From Elusimicrobia bacterium CG_4_9_14_3_um_filter_62_55 (GTDB lineage: Bacteria; Elusimicrobiota; Elusimicrobia; UBA1565), in assembly GCA_002790095.1 (NCBI GenBank), contig PFUL01000194.1:19116-83115 (forward strand): 64,000 nucleotides of DNA, in the 5' to 3' direction. The notes under the pieces were generated by a model. That model did no database searches. It was not told where the DNA came from and saw only the letters and a list, made by a program, of their open reading frames with translations. The position numbers were made by a program, and so were the translations under genes. Shown piece after piece: positions 8,514 to 17,406 of the stretch (position 1 is its first letter; each line of letters begins with the position of its first letter).

Positions 8514-11500
8514 ATGGACCAGGAAAACCTCGATCCCAATCAGGTCAACGACGTGGATACCGCGCGGCTGGCGCTGCGCTGGTCGCTGGAAAAAATCCAC
8601 GGCCTGCAAGACCAACTGAATAAGGCGAAAGAAACCGCCGCGGACGCCGTCGACAAGCTCCGGCGCACGACCGAGCAGATCACTCAGAAGGACGCCGCCA
8701 TCCTCCGCTGGCAAAGCACGATCAAAACCTGGGAGGCGAACTGGAAGGACCAGCGCAAACTTGAAGAGGAGATCCGCGTCCGGGTCCGCGGAGAGCTTTC
8801 AAAGGAAGAGGACGAACGGCATAAGGAAGCCCGCCGGCAGCTCGAACTGCACATCGAGTCGCTGAAGAAGGAAATCACCGAGAAAGAATCACTCGCCGGA
8901 GAGCTGCGCCGCGACCTGATCGACGCCGTTAAAAACGCCCGCGTCGAGAAGGAAAAGGAGATGGAGGAAATCCTCGCGCACCAGGAACGCGCGCTCGAGG
9001 AAACGAAGCTTTCTCTAGTAGAACGCCTCCGAATCCAGCAGGACACGATCCGGAACAAGGAACGCGACCTTGAAGAACAGCAGCGCCTCATCGACGAGAA
9101 AATCAAGTCAAAGGAAATCGAGTTCCGCGCAAAGTACGAACGCTTCGAAGCGCAGCTTCTGAAGCACAATCGCGAACTTCTCGAGCGCGAGGAAATCGAA
9201 CTGCAGCAGCGCTTTGAGAGCAAACTCTCTCACCACGAGTCGATGCTCCGGCAGAAGGAAGGGCAGTTCGAGGGGCGGCGGCGCCAACTCGACGAACAGC
9301 ATGCCAAGCGCATGGAAGAACTCGAAGCCGCCTACCACCACAAGTACGAAAAGGAGTGGGGCCGCCTGCAGGAGCGCCTGGAAGTGGAGCGGAGGCTCCT
9401 CGAGGACCACTACCGCGAGAAAGAGAGCAAGCTCGATGACGACATTCTTCGCCGAAACCAAGAGGTTCAGCTCCATTACCAGAGAACCGAAGAGGAACTG
9501 ATCGCCAAGTATCAAACGATCCAAAAGCAGCTGATCGAGAAGGAAAAGAAGATTTGGGCCACCCATCAGAAGCAGCTCGACGATTCACTCACAAAAAATC
9601 GCGCCGAACTCGACGCCCAGCGCGCAGAACTCGAGCAAGCCTTCGAACAGAAGGAAGCGAAACTGTTCGAGAAGCAAACCGAGCTCGAAACCGCCCACGA
9701 GGCGAAGGAAAGCGCGCTCTTCCTCAAACAGCAATCGCTTAGCGAAGAACACCGAAAAAAGGACGAAGCGCTCGCCGAACGCCATCGCAAACTTCAGACC
9801 GAGCTCAGCGAGAAAGCGAAGGCGGATTGGGCGGACCGCTCCCGCAAGTTCGAAGAAACGATGGCGGAGGCCCGGCAAGCGATCGACGCCGAGCGCCGCG
9901 CTCTCGAGGACCGACATCGCGAAAAGTCCGAAGAACTGTTCCGTCAGCGCCGGGGGCTCGAAGCGGAGCGGGCGGCGCTCAAATCCCAATTTGAAAAGCG
10001 GGGTGAGGAAATCGCGAAATCCTTCGAGGATAAAGCCCGCGCGAGCGAAGAGGAGTGGCGGGAACGCTACCGCAAGCTGGAGCAGGCCTCGGTCGCCCAT
10101 TGGGCGCAACGGGAGCGGGAACTGCAAAGCGACCACCAACAAGCTCTCGAAAAGGCTCGCGAAAAATTCTCCGCGCAACTCAACGACGAACGGGCGAAAC
10201 TCGATGCGCTCGCCGCGAAGCGGGCCGAAGACCTTGCGCACCAGTTCTTGGCCAAAGAAACCGAATTGCGCCGGGAAATTCAGAATGAACAAACGGACTG
10301 GTTGCGCAAACAGGATACGGCTTTCGAGCAACTGCGAAAGGAACTGATTCAAAAAGGGATGACCGAAGCCGCGGAACTCCGCTCTCAGTACGAGGCGAAG
10401 ATACAGGCGCTCGAAACACAGAAGGCGAAAGCCCTGCTCGAGGAGCGCAAGGCCCTCAACGCGGAATTCAAACGCCTGCAGGGCGAACTTGAGGAAGCCG
10501 TCCGCACCAAGGAATCGCAAGTGGTCGAAGAAGCCCGCCGGGCGTTCGACGAGGAACGTGCCGGCGTCAAAGCGGCCGAAGCGGAGCGCCTCAAGGCTCT
10601 CGATGCGGAAAAACGCAAGCTCGAAGCGGACCGCACCGCGAACGAAGCCCATTACAAGTCGCTTCAGGAACGGCTCCAAGCGGCGTTCGACGCGAAGGAA
10701 ACCAAAATGAGGGAGGCGTTCTTCTCCCGGGAATCCGCGCTCAAAATCGATATCGCTGGGAAAGAAGAGGAGTACCGCAAGACCTACGAAGCGGCGCTCG
10801 CCCGCGAGCGGAAGGCGCTCGAAGAGCGCACGCAGGCGGTTGAAAAGCAGCTCCGCGAAAAATTCGACGCGAAGGAGCTCGAATCGGCGGAGAACTGGAA
10901 CCGGCGGGAAAAGGATTTCCTCGAGCAGCGCGAGACCCAACTGCGCGCCGAGCGCGAGAAGATGGAAGAAGCCTACACCCAGAAAGAGGCGATGCTCGAC
11001 AATCTCCGCCGCAGCCTCGAAGAGCGCCACCACGCGCGGGCGAAGGAACTGGAAGCCTCCATGCAGGCGAAGACGCAGCGCCTGGAAGAGGCCGTTCAGC
11101 GCCAGCACGAAGAACTCGAAGCGACGCGCATCCAGATGACCATTGAAGCGCGCAACCGGGAATCCGCGCTCCAGGATCAATTCCGACAGAAAGAAGAGCA
11201 GCTCAAGCGGGTGCTCGACGAGCGCAAAGGCGAACTCTCGCGGCTTGAGGCGGAGTATCAAACGCGCGCGGTGCAGCGCGAAGCGCAGCTTCAAGAAGAG
11301 CTGTCGCGGCGCGAAACCGCGTGGCTCAAGAAAGAGCGGGTGGAACTCGACAAGGAGCGCGCCGAACGCGACGCCGCGAAGGAAATCGAATGGGAAGAGC
11401 GGCGGCGGGAGCTCGAGCTTTCCTACCAGCAAAAGCTCAAGATGCTCGAGGAGGGATTGCATAAGCGGCAGCAGGCCGTTGAAACCGCGCTGGCCCAAAA

Positions 11501-12170
11501 GGAAAAAGATCTGATCCTCGCCTACGAAGACCGGCTTTTCAAAGCCCGCACCGAGATGGACACGGCGTACCGCGCCCGCGAAGAAGCTCTCGAGATGAAG
11601 TACCTCGACCTGGAAAAGCGCCTGACCGGCGAGCGCGTCTCCAAGGAAAACGCCTGGAACATGCGCAAGGCCGAGATGATCGAACGCGAGGTCGGATCCC
11701 TGCGCAAGGATTTCGAAGAGAAGCAGAAGGGCTTCGAGATCCATGCGGCCGAAATGGAGGCCGCGATCGACGAACGCAAAAAGGAGCTGGAGGCGGCGCA
11801 CGACCGCCGCCGCAAGGAAGTCGAGGAATCGCTCGCGCGCGAACGCGACGAAATCCGCGCGTTTTTGGACAAGCGCTCAAAGGAACTCGAAGAGGCGTAC
11901 CGGGAGAAGTTTCAGGAACTGGAAAAGGAAAAGGGGCGCACGGCGCAGTGGATGCAGCAGAAGGAAGAAGAGCTGCTCGAAAACCACCAGCGCCGCGAAA
12001 GCGAAGCGCGAAAGGCGTGGGAGCTTAAGCAACTCGAGATGACTCGTCAGTACGAAGACAAACTCCGCAAGCTTGCCGAAGAACGCGACCGCCTGCACAA
12101 GGACTACGAGCGCCGCCTGCGCGAACTCGAACTCCGCGGCGACGGCGGAAAAACCACCGACGATAAGTAA
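8514..12170 (+). CDS. Very long (1218 aa) coiled-coil protein
   Basis: Continuous E/K/R/Q/A/L-rich heptad-like sequence, almost no Pro/Gly; no catalytic domain recognised. Confidence 0.85.
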   Translation: MDQENLDPNQVNDVDTARLALRWSLEKIHGLQDQLNKAKETAADAVDKLRRTTEQITQKDAAILRWQSTIKTWEANWKDQRKLEEEIRVRVRGELSKEEDERHKEARRQLELHIESLKKEITEKESLAGELRRDLIDAVKNARVEKEKEMEEILAHQERALEETKLSLVERLRIQQDTIRNKERDLEEQQRLIDEKIKSKEIEFRAKYERFEAQLLKHNRELLEREEIELQQRFESKLSHHESMLRQKEGQFEGRRRQLDEQHAKRMEELEAAYHHKYEKEWGRLQERLEVERRLLEDHYREKESKLDDDILRRNQEVQLHYQRTEEELIAKYQTIQKQLIEKEKKIWATHQKQLDDSLTKNRAELDAQRAELEQAFEQKEAKLFEKQTELETAHEAKESALFLKQQSLSEEHRKKDEALAERHRKLQTELSEKAKADWADRSRKFEETMAEARQAIDAERRALEDRHREKSEELFRQRRGLEAERAALKSQFEKRGEEIAKSFEDKARASEEEWRERYRKLEQASVAHWAQRERELQSDHQQALEKAREKFSAQLNDERAKLDALAAKRAEDLAHQFLAKETELRREIQNEQTDWLRKQDTAFEQLRKELIQKGMTEAAELRSQYEAKIQALETQKAKALLEERKALNAEFKRLQGELEEAVRTKESQVVEEARRAFDEERAGVKAAEAERLKALDAEKRKLEADRTANEAHYKSLQERLQAAFDAKETKMREAFFSRESALKIDIAGKEEEYRKTYEAALARERKALEERTQAVEKQLREKFDAKELESAENWNRREKDFLEQRETQLRAEREKMEEAYTQKEAMLDNLRRSLEERHHARAKELEASMQAKTQRLEEAVQRQHEELEATRIQMTIEARNRESALQDQFRQKEEQLKRVLDERKGELSRLEAEYQTRAVQREAQLQEELSRRETAWLKKERVELDKERAERDAAKEIEWEERRRELELSYQQKLKMLEEGLHKRQQAVETALAQKEKDLILAYEDRLFKARTEMDTAYRAREEALEMKYLDLEKRLTGERVSKENAWNMRKAEMIEREVGSLRKDFEEKQKGFEIHAAEMEAAIDERKKELEAAHDRRRKEVEESLARERDEIRAFLDKRSKELEEAYREKFQELEKEKGRTAQWMQQKEEELLENHQRRESEARKAWELKQLEMTRQYEDKLRKLAEERDRLHKDYERRLRELELRGDGGKTTDDK

Positions 12171-12191
12171 ATAGGGACCTGGTCCCTATTT
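12169..12191. terminator. Bidirectional terminator-like hairpin between convergent genes
   Basis: aaatagggacc-t-ggtccctattt, 11-bp perfect stem flanked by A/T runs; both flanking stop codons lie at or inside it. Confidence 0.7.
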
Positions 12192-14507
12192 CGTCGTCGC
12201 GACGAAAACGCCGTTCCAGCCGTCCGGCGGCGGCTCGACGCGAAACGCGTCGATGCGGGACTGATACAAATCGTAGAACTTCCCGAGCGGGAAGTCGGAC
12301 TTCCGGCACTCGGCGATCAACCCCTCGGCTTCGCCGAATCGCCCGGAGCGGTATGCGTCGATCATCGCTGCGTTGTTTTTGGCCAGCGTTTTGAACTCGG
12401 GCGACGCGGCGACATCGGGATCCCCCAACAGGCAGTAGATGCGGACGGGAACCGTTTTTCCCTTCACCTGAATCAGATCCAACTCGATCGCGGCGAAATC
12501 AGGGATCAACGCGCGCGTGTTCGGGCCGATCACGATGTCGACGCCGTAGCCTTTGGACTGCCCCTCGAGACGCGAGGCCAGGTTGACCTCGTCGCCGAGA
12601 ACCGAGTAGTCGAAGCGTTGATCCGCTCCCATGTTGCCGACGCAGCAATCCCCCGAATTGAGACCGATACCGGCGCGGATCGGGATGTATTTTCTCCCCT
12701 CCGCCTTCGCCTCCGCCTCCCACTGCACGTTGAGTTCGTTGAGGCGCGTTCGCATCACCAAGGCGGCCTCGGCGGCGTGCCGCGCGTGCTGGGGATCATC
12801 GAGCGGCGCGTTCCAAAAGGCCATGATGCAGTCGCCCATGTACTTATCGATCGTACCCTTCTTCTCCAGAACGATGGTCGTCATCGGCGTCAAATAGGCG
12901 TTGATGAAGCCGGTCAAACCCGCCGCGTCGAACTGCTCGGAGATGGTCGTGAATCCGCGGATATCCGAGAACATCAGCGTCAAAGGACGCATTTGACCGC
13001 CGAGCGTCAACTTCGAGGGGTCGTCGGCCAATTGCTCGACCAACGCCGGGGACAGGTAGCGTCCGAACGCTCCGCGCACCTGCCGCTTTTCCGCCTCCGA
13101 CACCAAGAATCGCAGCAGAGAAGAGGAAAAATACACCAAGACAACGACGATCGACGGATAGAGCGGATCGATCAGCATCCTCTGTCCGTTAAAAGCGCCC
13201 CCGAACGCCTTCCACGAGGCGTAGAACAATCCCACCACGGTTCCGGCCGTAAGGAAAGCGCAGAACATGGCTCCGAATCTTCGCATCAGGAAAATAAGGA
13301 GCAACCCCAGAACGACGAAAAAGACCATTTCGGCCCCAATGGCCCAATCGGGACGATAGAGGTAGTGTCCGAGCAGGATCTGCTCCGCGACTTGAGCGTG
13401 AAGCGTCACGCCGGGCGTGCCGGGATTCAGAGGAGTCGCGCGCTGATCCTTCAATCCGGCGGCGCTGGTCCCGATAAAAACGATGCCGCCGCCCAAACGC
13501 GCCGGATCGAACCCCTCCGAGAACACCTCCCAGGCGGGAATTGTCCGTCCGGGCGCCTCATCGGTGAAATGAATCAGGACCTGTCCCTTAAAGTCGGTCG
13601 GAACCGTAATCCTGCCGACCCGAACCGCCGAAATTCCGGTCCCCTCTCCGTATCCCTCCTTTTCCGTGACCCCTTTGATCCCGAGCACGGAGGCGGGACC
13701 CTGCGCGAGTCGAAGCGCCTCCAACGCCAAAGACGGATAAAGCCTTCCCTGGAGGCGATACACCAACGGAACCCGCCGAATCACGCCGTCATGATCGGGA
13801 AACGGCGTAATCGCCCCAAGCCCGTCGGCCGCCGCGGAAAGAATATCGAGCGGGACTACCGCGCCCTTAAAATCGGGCAGCCCCGAGTCACCGCCCTTGA
13901 CCAGAAACGGCTTCTTCATCGGCGGGACGCTGCCGGTCTTATCCCCCTTCAACGAGTATCCGAGAACGACATGAACCGGCTCGCAATCCTCCGCCGCACG
14001 GCGGCTGCCGTCGCCTTTAAGGCACTGCACCGCGCGGATCGTATCGGCGAAAACGGAATCGTAAGAGGGAAGCGTTTCCAGGATGCCCCGCGCGACGCCG
14101 AGCCGCCCCTCGACGGGAAGATCCGCGGCGAGTATCGACGGGGATTTTCCGTCCGGCTCGGCAAAGACGACGTCGAACGCGATGACCGAAGCCCCCTGAG
14201 CCAGCCGCAGCAGCAATTCGGAGACCTTGTTCCGAGGCCACGGGAATTGACCCAGGCGCTTCAGCGATTCATCATCTAGGTCGATGATGCGGACCGGAAT
14301 CTGAGGATCGTAGGGGCGCGGGGAGCGCTGCTGAAAGGAATCGAAAACCTTGTACTGAAAATCGTTGACGATTTTAAGATCGGCGGCGCGAATGAGAACC
14401 GCGACCAAGATCATCAGCGCCGGAATCGCGACATGCGCGGTCGCGTGCAAGCGCTTCACATGCCGCCCCAGATAGGCGCTCATGTCCTTCTTCAAGAAAT
14501 CGAGCAT
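12186..14507 (-). CDS. CHASE2 domain-containing adenylate/guanylate cyclase
   Basis: N-terminal CHASE2-type extracellular region, TM helices, cyclase domain TLMFSDIRGFTTISE, KYMGDCIMAFWNAPLDDPQHA, GIGLNSGDCCVGNMG. Confidence 0.92.
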   Translation of the reverse strand: MLDFLKKDMSAYLGRHVKRLHATAHVAIPALMILVAVLIRAADLKIVNDFQYKVFDSFQQRSPRPYDPQIPVRIIDLDDESLKRLGQFPWPRNKVSELLLRLAQGASVIAFDVVFAEPDGKSPSILAADLPVEGRLGVARGILETLPSYDSVFADTIRAVQCLKGDGSRRAAEDCEPVHVVLGYSLKGDKTGSVPPMKKPFLVKGGDSGLPDFKGAVVPLDILSAAADGLGAITPFPDHDGVIRRVPLVYRLQGRLYPSLALEALRLAQGPASVLGIKGVTEKEGYGEGTGISAVRVGRITVPTDFKGQVLIHFTDEAPGRTIPAWEVFSEGFDPARLGGGIVFIGTSAAGLKDQRATPLNPGTPGVTLHAQVAEQILLGHYLYRPDWAIGAEMVFFVVLGLLLIFLMRRFGAMFCAFLTAGTVVGLFYASWKAFGGAFNGQRMLIDPLYPSIVVVLVYFSSSLLRFLVSEAEKRQVRGAFGRYLSPALVEQLADDPSKLTLGGQMRPLTLMFSDIRGFTTISEQFDAAGLTGFINAYLTPMTTIVLEKKGTIDKYMGDCIMAFWNAPLDDPQHARHAAEAALVMRTRLNELNVQWEAEAKAEGRKYIPIRAGIGLNSGDCCVGNMGADQRFDYSVLGDEVNLASRLEGQSKGYGVDIVIGPNTRALIPDFAAIELDLIQVKGKTVPVRIYCLLGDPDVAASPEFKTLAKNNAAMIDAYRSGRFGEAEGLIAECRKSDFPLGKFYDLYQSRIDAFRVEPPPDGWNGVFVATTK

Positions 14508-14625
14508 CTCGTCCTCGTTGCAAAATTAGCATATCTGCCGCCTACCGGCATGTGACTTGACCCTTTTACCTTAGATGTGCGAATATCCCATCAATTCCGA
14601 CAACCAGAACGAACAGGAGACCGGC

Positions 14626-16032
14626 GTGAACTCGATTTCCACTCAGTTTTCAGCATTTACCTTAAGCGCGATTCTCTGTCTCGCAGGCCCGACGGCGGCG
14701 GTCGCGCAAAACCTCGATGAGGAGATTCAGCGCCCCGCCACCGCGACCGACCGTCAGCAAAGCGCCCTGGAAACCGCGGATCGCGCGGAGGCCAAGCGGG
14801 TCGTCGAGGGAGAAACCGGCGTCACCTACGCGGACGTCCTCAAGGATCCCGACAACATCGGACTCAACTATAAGTTCGCCAAGACTCAGGTCGCCGATGG
14901 TGATTTGAAAGGCGCCGCCGCGACGCTCGAGCGCATTTTGATGATCGACCCGGCGCTCCCGAAGATTCGACTTTTCTACGGAATCGTGCTTTACCGGCTC
15001 GGAAACCTCCACGAAGCCCTGCGGGAGCTTGAGTCGATCCGCAAGCTTCCGATGGACGGCGGGCTCAAGGGCGAAATCGAGGCCTACATCTCCCGGATTC
15101 AAAAGCAGATGCGCCGCACGAACTGGCGGGGCATGGCCGGCGTCGGCTTCCAATTCGACGACAACCGCAACGCTTCCCCCTCGACCGGTAAGAAACTTTT
15201 CCTCGACACGCCGCTGACGCTGACGACCGGCCTGCGCCGCTCTGATTTCAGCGCCCTCTTCCTGTTGGGCGCCGGGATGGAACACGACCTAGGCCTCCAA
15301 GGCGGACACAAACTCTTCGCGAATCTGACCTACTACCGCTCCGAGCAGACGCTCGTGGACTCGCTCGACCTTCAGGTGTACAACTGGGATTTCGGAACGA
15401 AATTGAACGGCGGGCGCTGGGGAGAATGGTCGGTCGCCCTCCCCTTCGACCACATGCGGCTCTCGGAGGAAACCTATCTGCGCACCTACGGACTGCGCGT
15501 CGACTGGAACAAAAGGCTCAACAACAAACTCGGCCTTTACACCCAAGTCCAAGGCTCGAAGCACGACTACGTCAAAACCGCGGATGTGCCGACCGCGCGC
15601 GAACGCACCGGCAACCACTTCCACATCGACTGGGGGGCGCAGTACGCGCCGGCGCCGGCGCATCAACTGACCGGGGGGCTCGGCTACACGCGCCAGCAGG
15701 CCAGCCGGGATTACTTCGCCTACGACCGCTGGAAAATAGAAGGGAAGCACGCCTGGCTGCTCGGCAAGGGCCGCTTCCTGCTCTCGGGCGTGACCGTGCA
15801 GGTGGACGGTTATGATGAAAAGGAAGCCGCGATCTCGGCCAAGGTCCGCCACGACGAGACCGTCCGCCTCGCCTCCACCTTCGGCTACCCGATGGGGAAC
15901 CTCTGGAGTCCGCTCAAGAACGTTTTGTGGACCTTCACGTACGAATATTACCACGCCAATTCCAACATCATGAACTACGCGTACACGAACAACAAGGTCG
16001 CGACGATGTTCACCTATCGCTGGGATCGCTAA
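14626..16032 (+). CDS. Secreted TPR + outer-membrane beta-barrel protein (DUF560/Slam-like architecture)
   Basis: GTG start with AGGAGA RBS and signal peptide; TPR-like region (ATLERILMIDPALPKIRLFYGIVLYRLGNLHEALREL) then a barrel of alternating aromatics ending MFTYRWDR. Confidence 0.7.
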   Translation: MNSISTQFSAFTLSAILCLAGPTAAVAQNLDEEIQRPATATDRQQSALETADRAEAKRVVEGETGVTYADVLKDPDNIGLNYKFAKTQVADGDLKGAAATLERILMIDPALPKIRLFYGIVLYRLGNLHEALRELESIRKLPMDGGLKGEIEAYISRIQKQMRRTNWRGMAGVGFQFDDNRNASPSTGKKLFLDTPLTLTTGLRRSDFSALFLLGAGMEHDLGLQGGHKLFANLTYYRSEQTLVDSLDLQVYNWDFGTKLNGGRWGEWSVALPFDHMRLSEETYLRTYGLRVDWNKRLNNKLGLYTQVQGSKHDYVKTADVPTARERTGNHFHIDWGAQYAPAPAHQLTGGLGYTRQQASRDYFAYDRWKIEGKHAWLLGKGRFLLSGVTVQVDGYDEKEAAISAKVRHDETVRLASTFGYPMGNLWSPLKNVLWTFTYEYYHANSNIMNYAYTNNKVATMFTYRWDR

Positions 16033-16044
16033 CGAGGATACGCC

Positions 16045-17352
16045 ATGATCAAAAAAATCTTCTCGACCGCCGCAGCCATCGCTCTTTTCTCGACCCAAAA
16101 CGCGTTCGCCCAAGGCGCCGCTCAGCAGTTGACCTCGATCGGCGCGGCGGGCGCCGTCGCCGGCCGCGTCACCGCGCTTGCGCCGACCGAGGGAGCGATC
16201 GGCCGCGTCCTCTCTTCGGGCAAGGAGGTCTACTTCAAGGACACGATCGCGACCGGGGCTCGAGGACGGCTTCAGATCATGCTCGCCGATCAGACGGTGT
16301 TCACCATCGGACCGGATTCGGAAATGCTGATCGATGAGTTCGTCTACGACCCCTTCACGGATACCGGCAAGGTCGCCGCGCAGGTCACCAAAGGCGTCTT
16401 CCGCTTCGTCACCGGGAAGATCGCCCGCAAGAAGCCCTCGGCGATGAACGTCAAGCTCCCGAACGGGACGATCGGAATCCGCGGCACGCTGGCCGCCGGG
16501 AAAATCAACGCGGACGGGTCCAGCATCGTCGCGCTGCTGGGGCCCGGAACCGGCAACACCGCCGGTGAGCGGCCGGGGTCCGTGGATATCACCAACGCCG
16601 GAGAAACGGTAACCTTGCTGCGGCCGGGATTCGCCACGATCATCCGGCCCGGGGCGCCTCCCACGCCTCCGTTTCAACTCTCCCCCGATCAAATGGCGCA
16701 GCTGGAACTTAAGCCGGCGGCGGAGGCCGGCGGCGGAGATCCGGACAAATCCCAAGACGACGCGAAGCGCGTCGGTCAGCTCGGCGAGACGAAGAAAGTC
16801 TCGACTATCGTCGGCGGCGAAGGAGAGGAAACCCGCAAACAAAACGATATTATCGGGTTCGCCATCCAAGAGGTCGACTTCGACGATCCCAACATCATCA
16901 ACTGGGACGCCTTCCGGGCGGCCGCGCCGACCTCCAGCAACGCGACCTATTCCGGAAACGGGACCTACACCTGCACCGGCGGCGTCTGCGGGGCGAGCGG
17001 CAGCGGCGACTGGACCGCGCACTTCGAAGTCGACTGGGTCAACAAGACGGTCGGCGGCGGCGGGACGAATTCCCATGTCGCCTTCCAGGTCAGCACGGGC
17101 GGCCCCCTCTGCCCGAGCGGCTGTTCGTCCGAATACGGCTCCAACATCGACCTCACCAACTTCTCCCAGTTGGGAGGGGACGCCCAGCTGATCCAAGGCC
17201 AGCATTACGCCGGGACGAACTCGGAATTCAACGGCTCGGGGCTGCAGTTCAACAACCAGCCGAATACCTTCACCGGAATTCTGAAATACGTCGGCCAAGG
17301 ATCGAGCGCGGATTCGACGTTGACCGGCAGCTGCTCCGGCACCTGTCCGTAA
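16045..17352 (+). CDS. Secreted FecR-domain protein (copy 1)
   Basis: Signal peptide; FecR core GRLQIMLADQTVFTIGPDSEMLIDEFVYDP...VRFVTGK-type segment...GTIGIRGT. Confidence 0.85.
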   Translation: MIKKIFSTAAAIALFSTQNAFAQGAAQQLTSIGAAGAVAGRVTALAPTEGAIGRVLSSGKEVYFKDTIATGARGRLQIMLADQTVFTIGPDSEMLIDEFVYDPFTDTGKVAAQVTKGVFRFVTGKIARKKPSAMNVKLPNGTIGIRGTLAAGKINADGSSIVALLGPGTGNTAGERPGSVDITNAGETVTLLRPGFATIIRPGAPPTPPFQLSPDQMAQLELKPAAEAGGGDPDKSQDDAKRVGQLGETKKVSTIVGGEGEETRKQNDIIGFAIQEVDFDDPNIINWDAFRAAAPTSSNATYSGNGTYTCTGGVCGASGSGDWTAHFEVDWVNKTVGGGGTNSHVAFQVSTGGPLCPSGCSSEYGSNIDLTNFSQLGGDAQLIQGQHYAGTNSEFNGSGLQFNNQPNTFTGILKYVGQGSSADSTLTGSCSGTCP

Positions 17353-17373
17353 TCTGTCCCCTGCCTCTATGAT

Positions 17374-17406
17374 AGAATGGGACCCATATGGGTCCCATTC
17401 TTTTTT
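17374..17406 (+). terminator. 28-bp perfect palindrome followed by T-run (intrinsic-terminator-like)
   Basis: agaatgggacccatatgggtcccattct + ttttt. Confidence 0.75.

Noticed and set aside
9585-11801. 738-aa minus-strand ORF opposite the coiled-coil gene
   Set aside because: Antisense shadow of biased GAA/GAG/AAG/CGC codons giving L/F/R-rich sequence with no domain; the plus-strand protein is clearly coding.
12618-14279. 553-aa plus-strand ORF opposite the CHASE2 cyclase
   Set aside because: Antisense frame in high-GC coding DNA; low-complexity R/H-rich translation; the minus-strand cyclase motifs are unambiguous.
15289-17298. 669-aa minus-strand ORF opposite TPR-barrel and FecR1
   Set aside because: Spans two real genes and their junction in antisense; V/R/G-rich translation without motifs.
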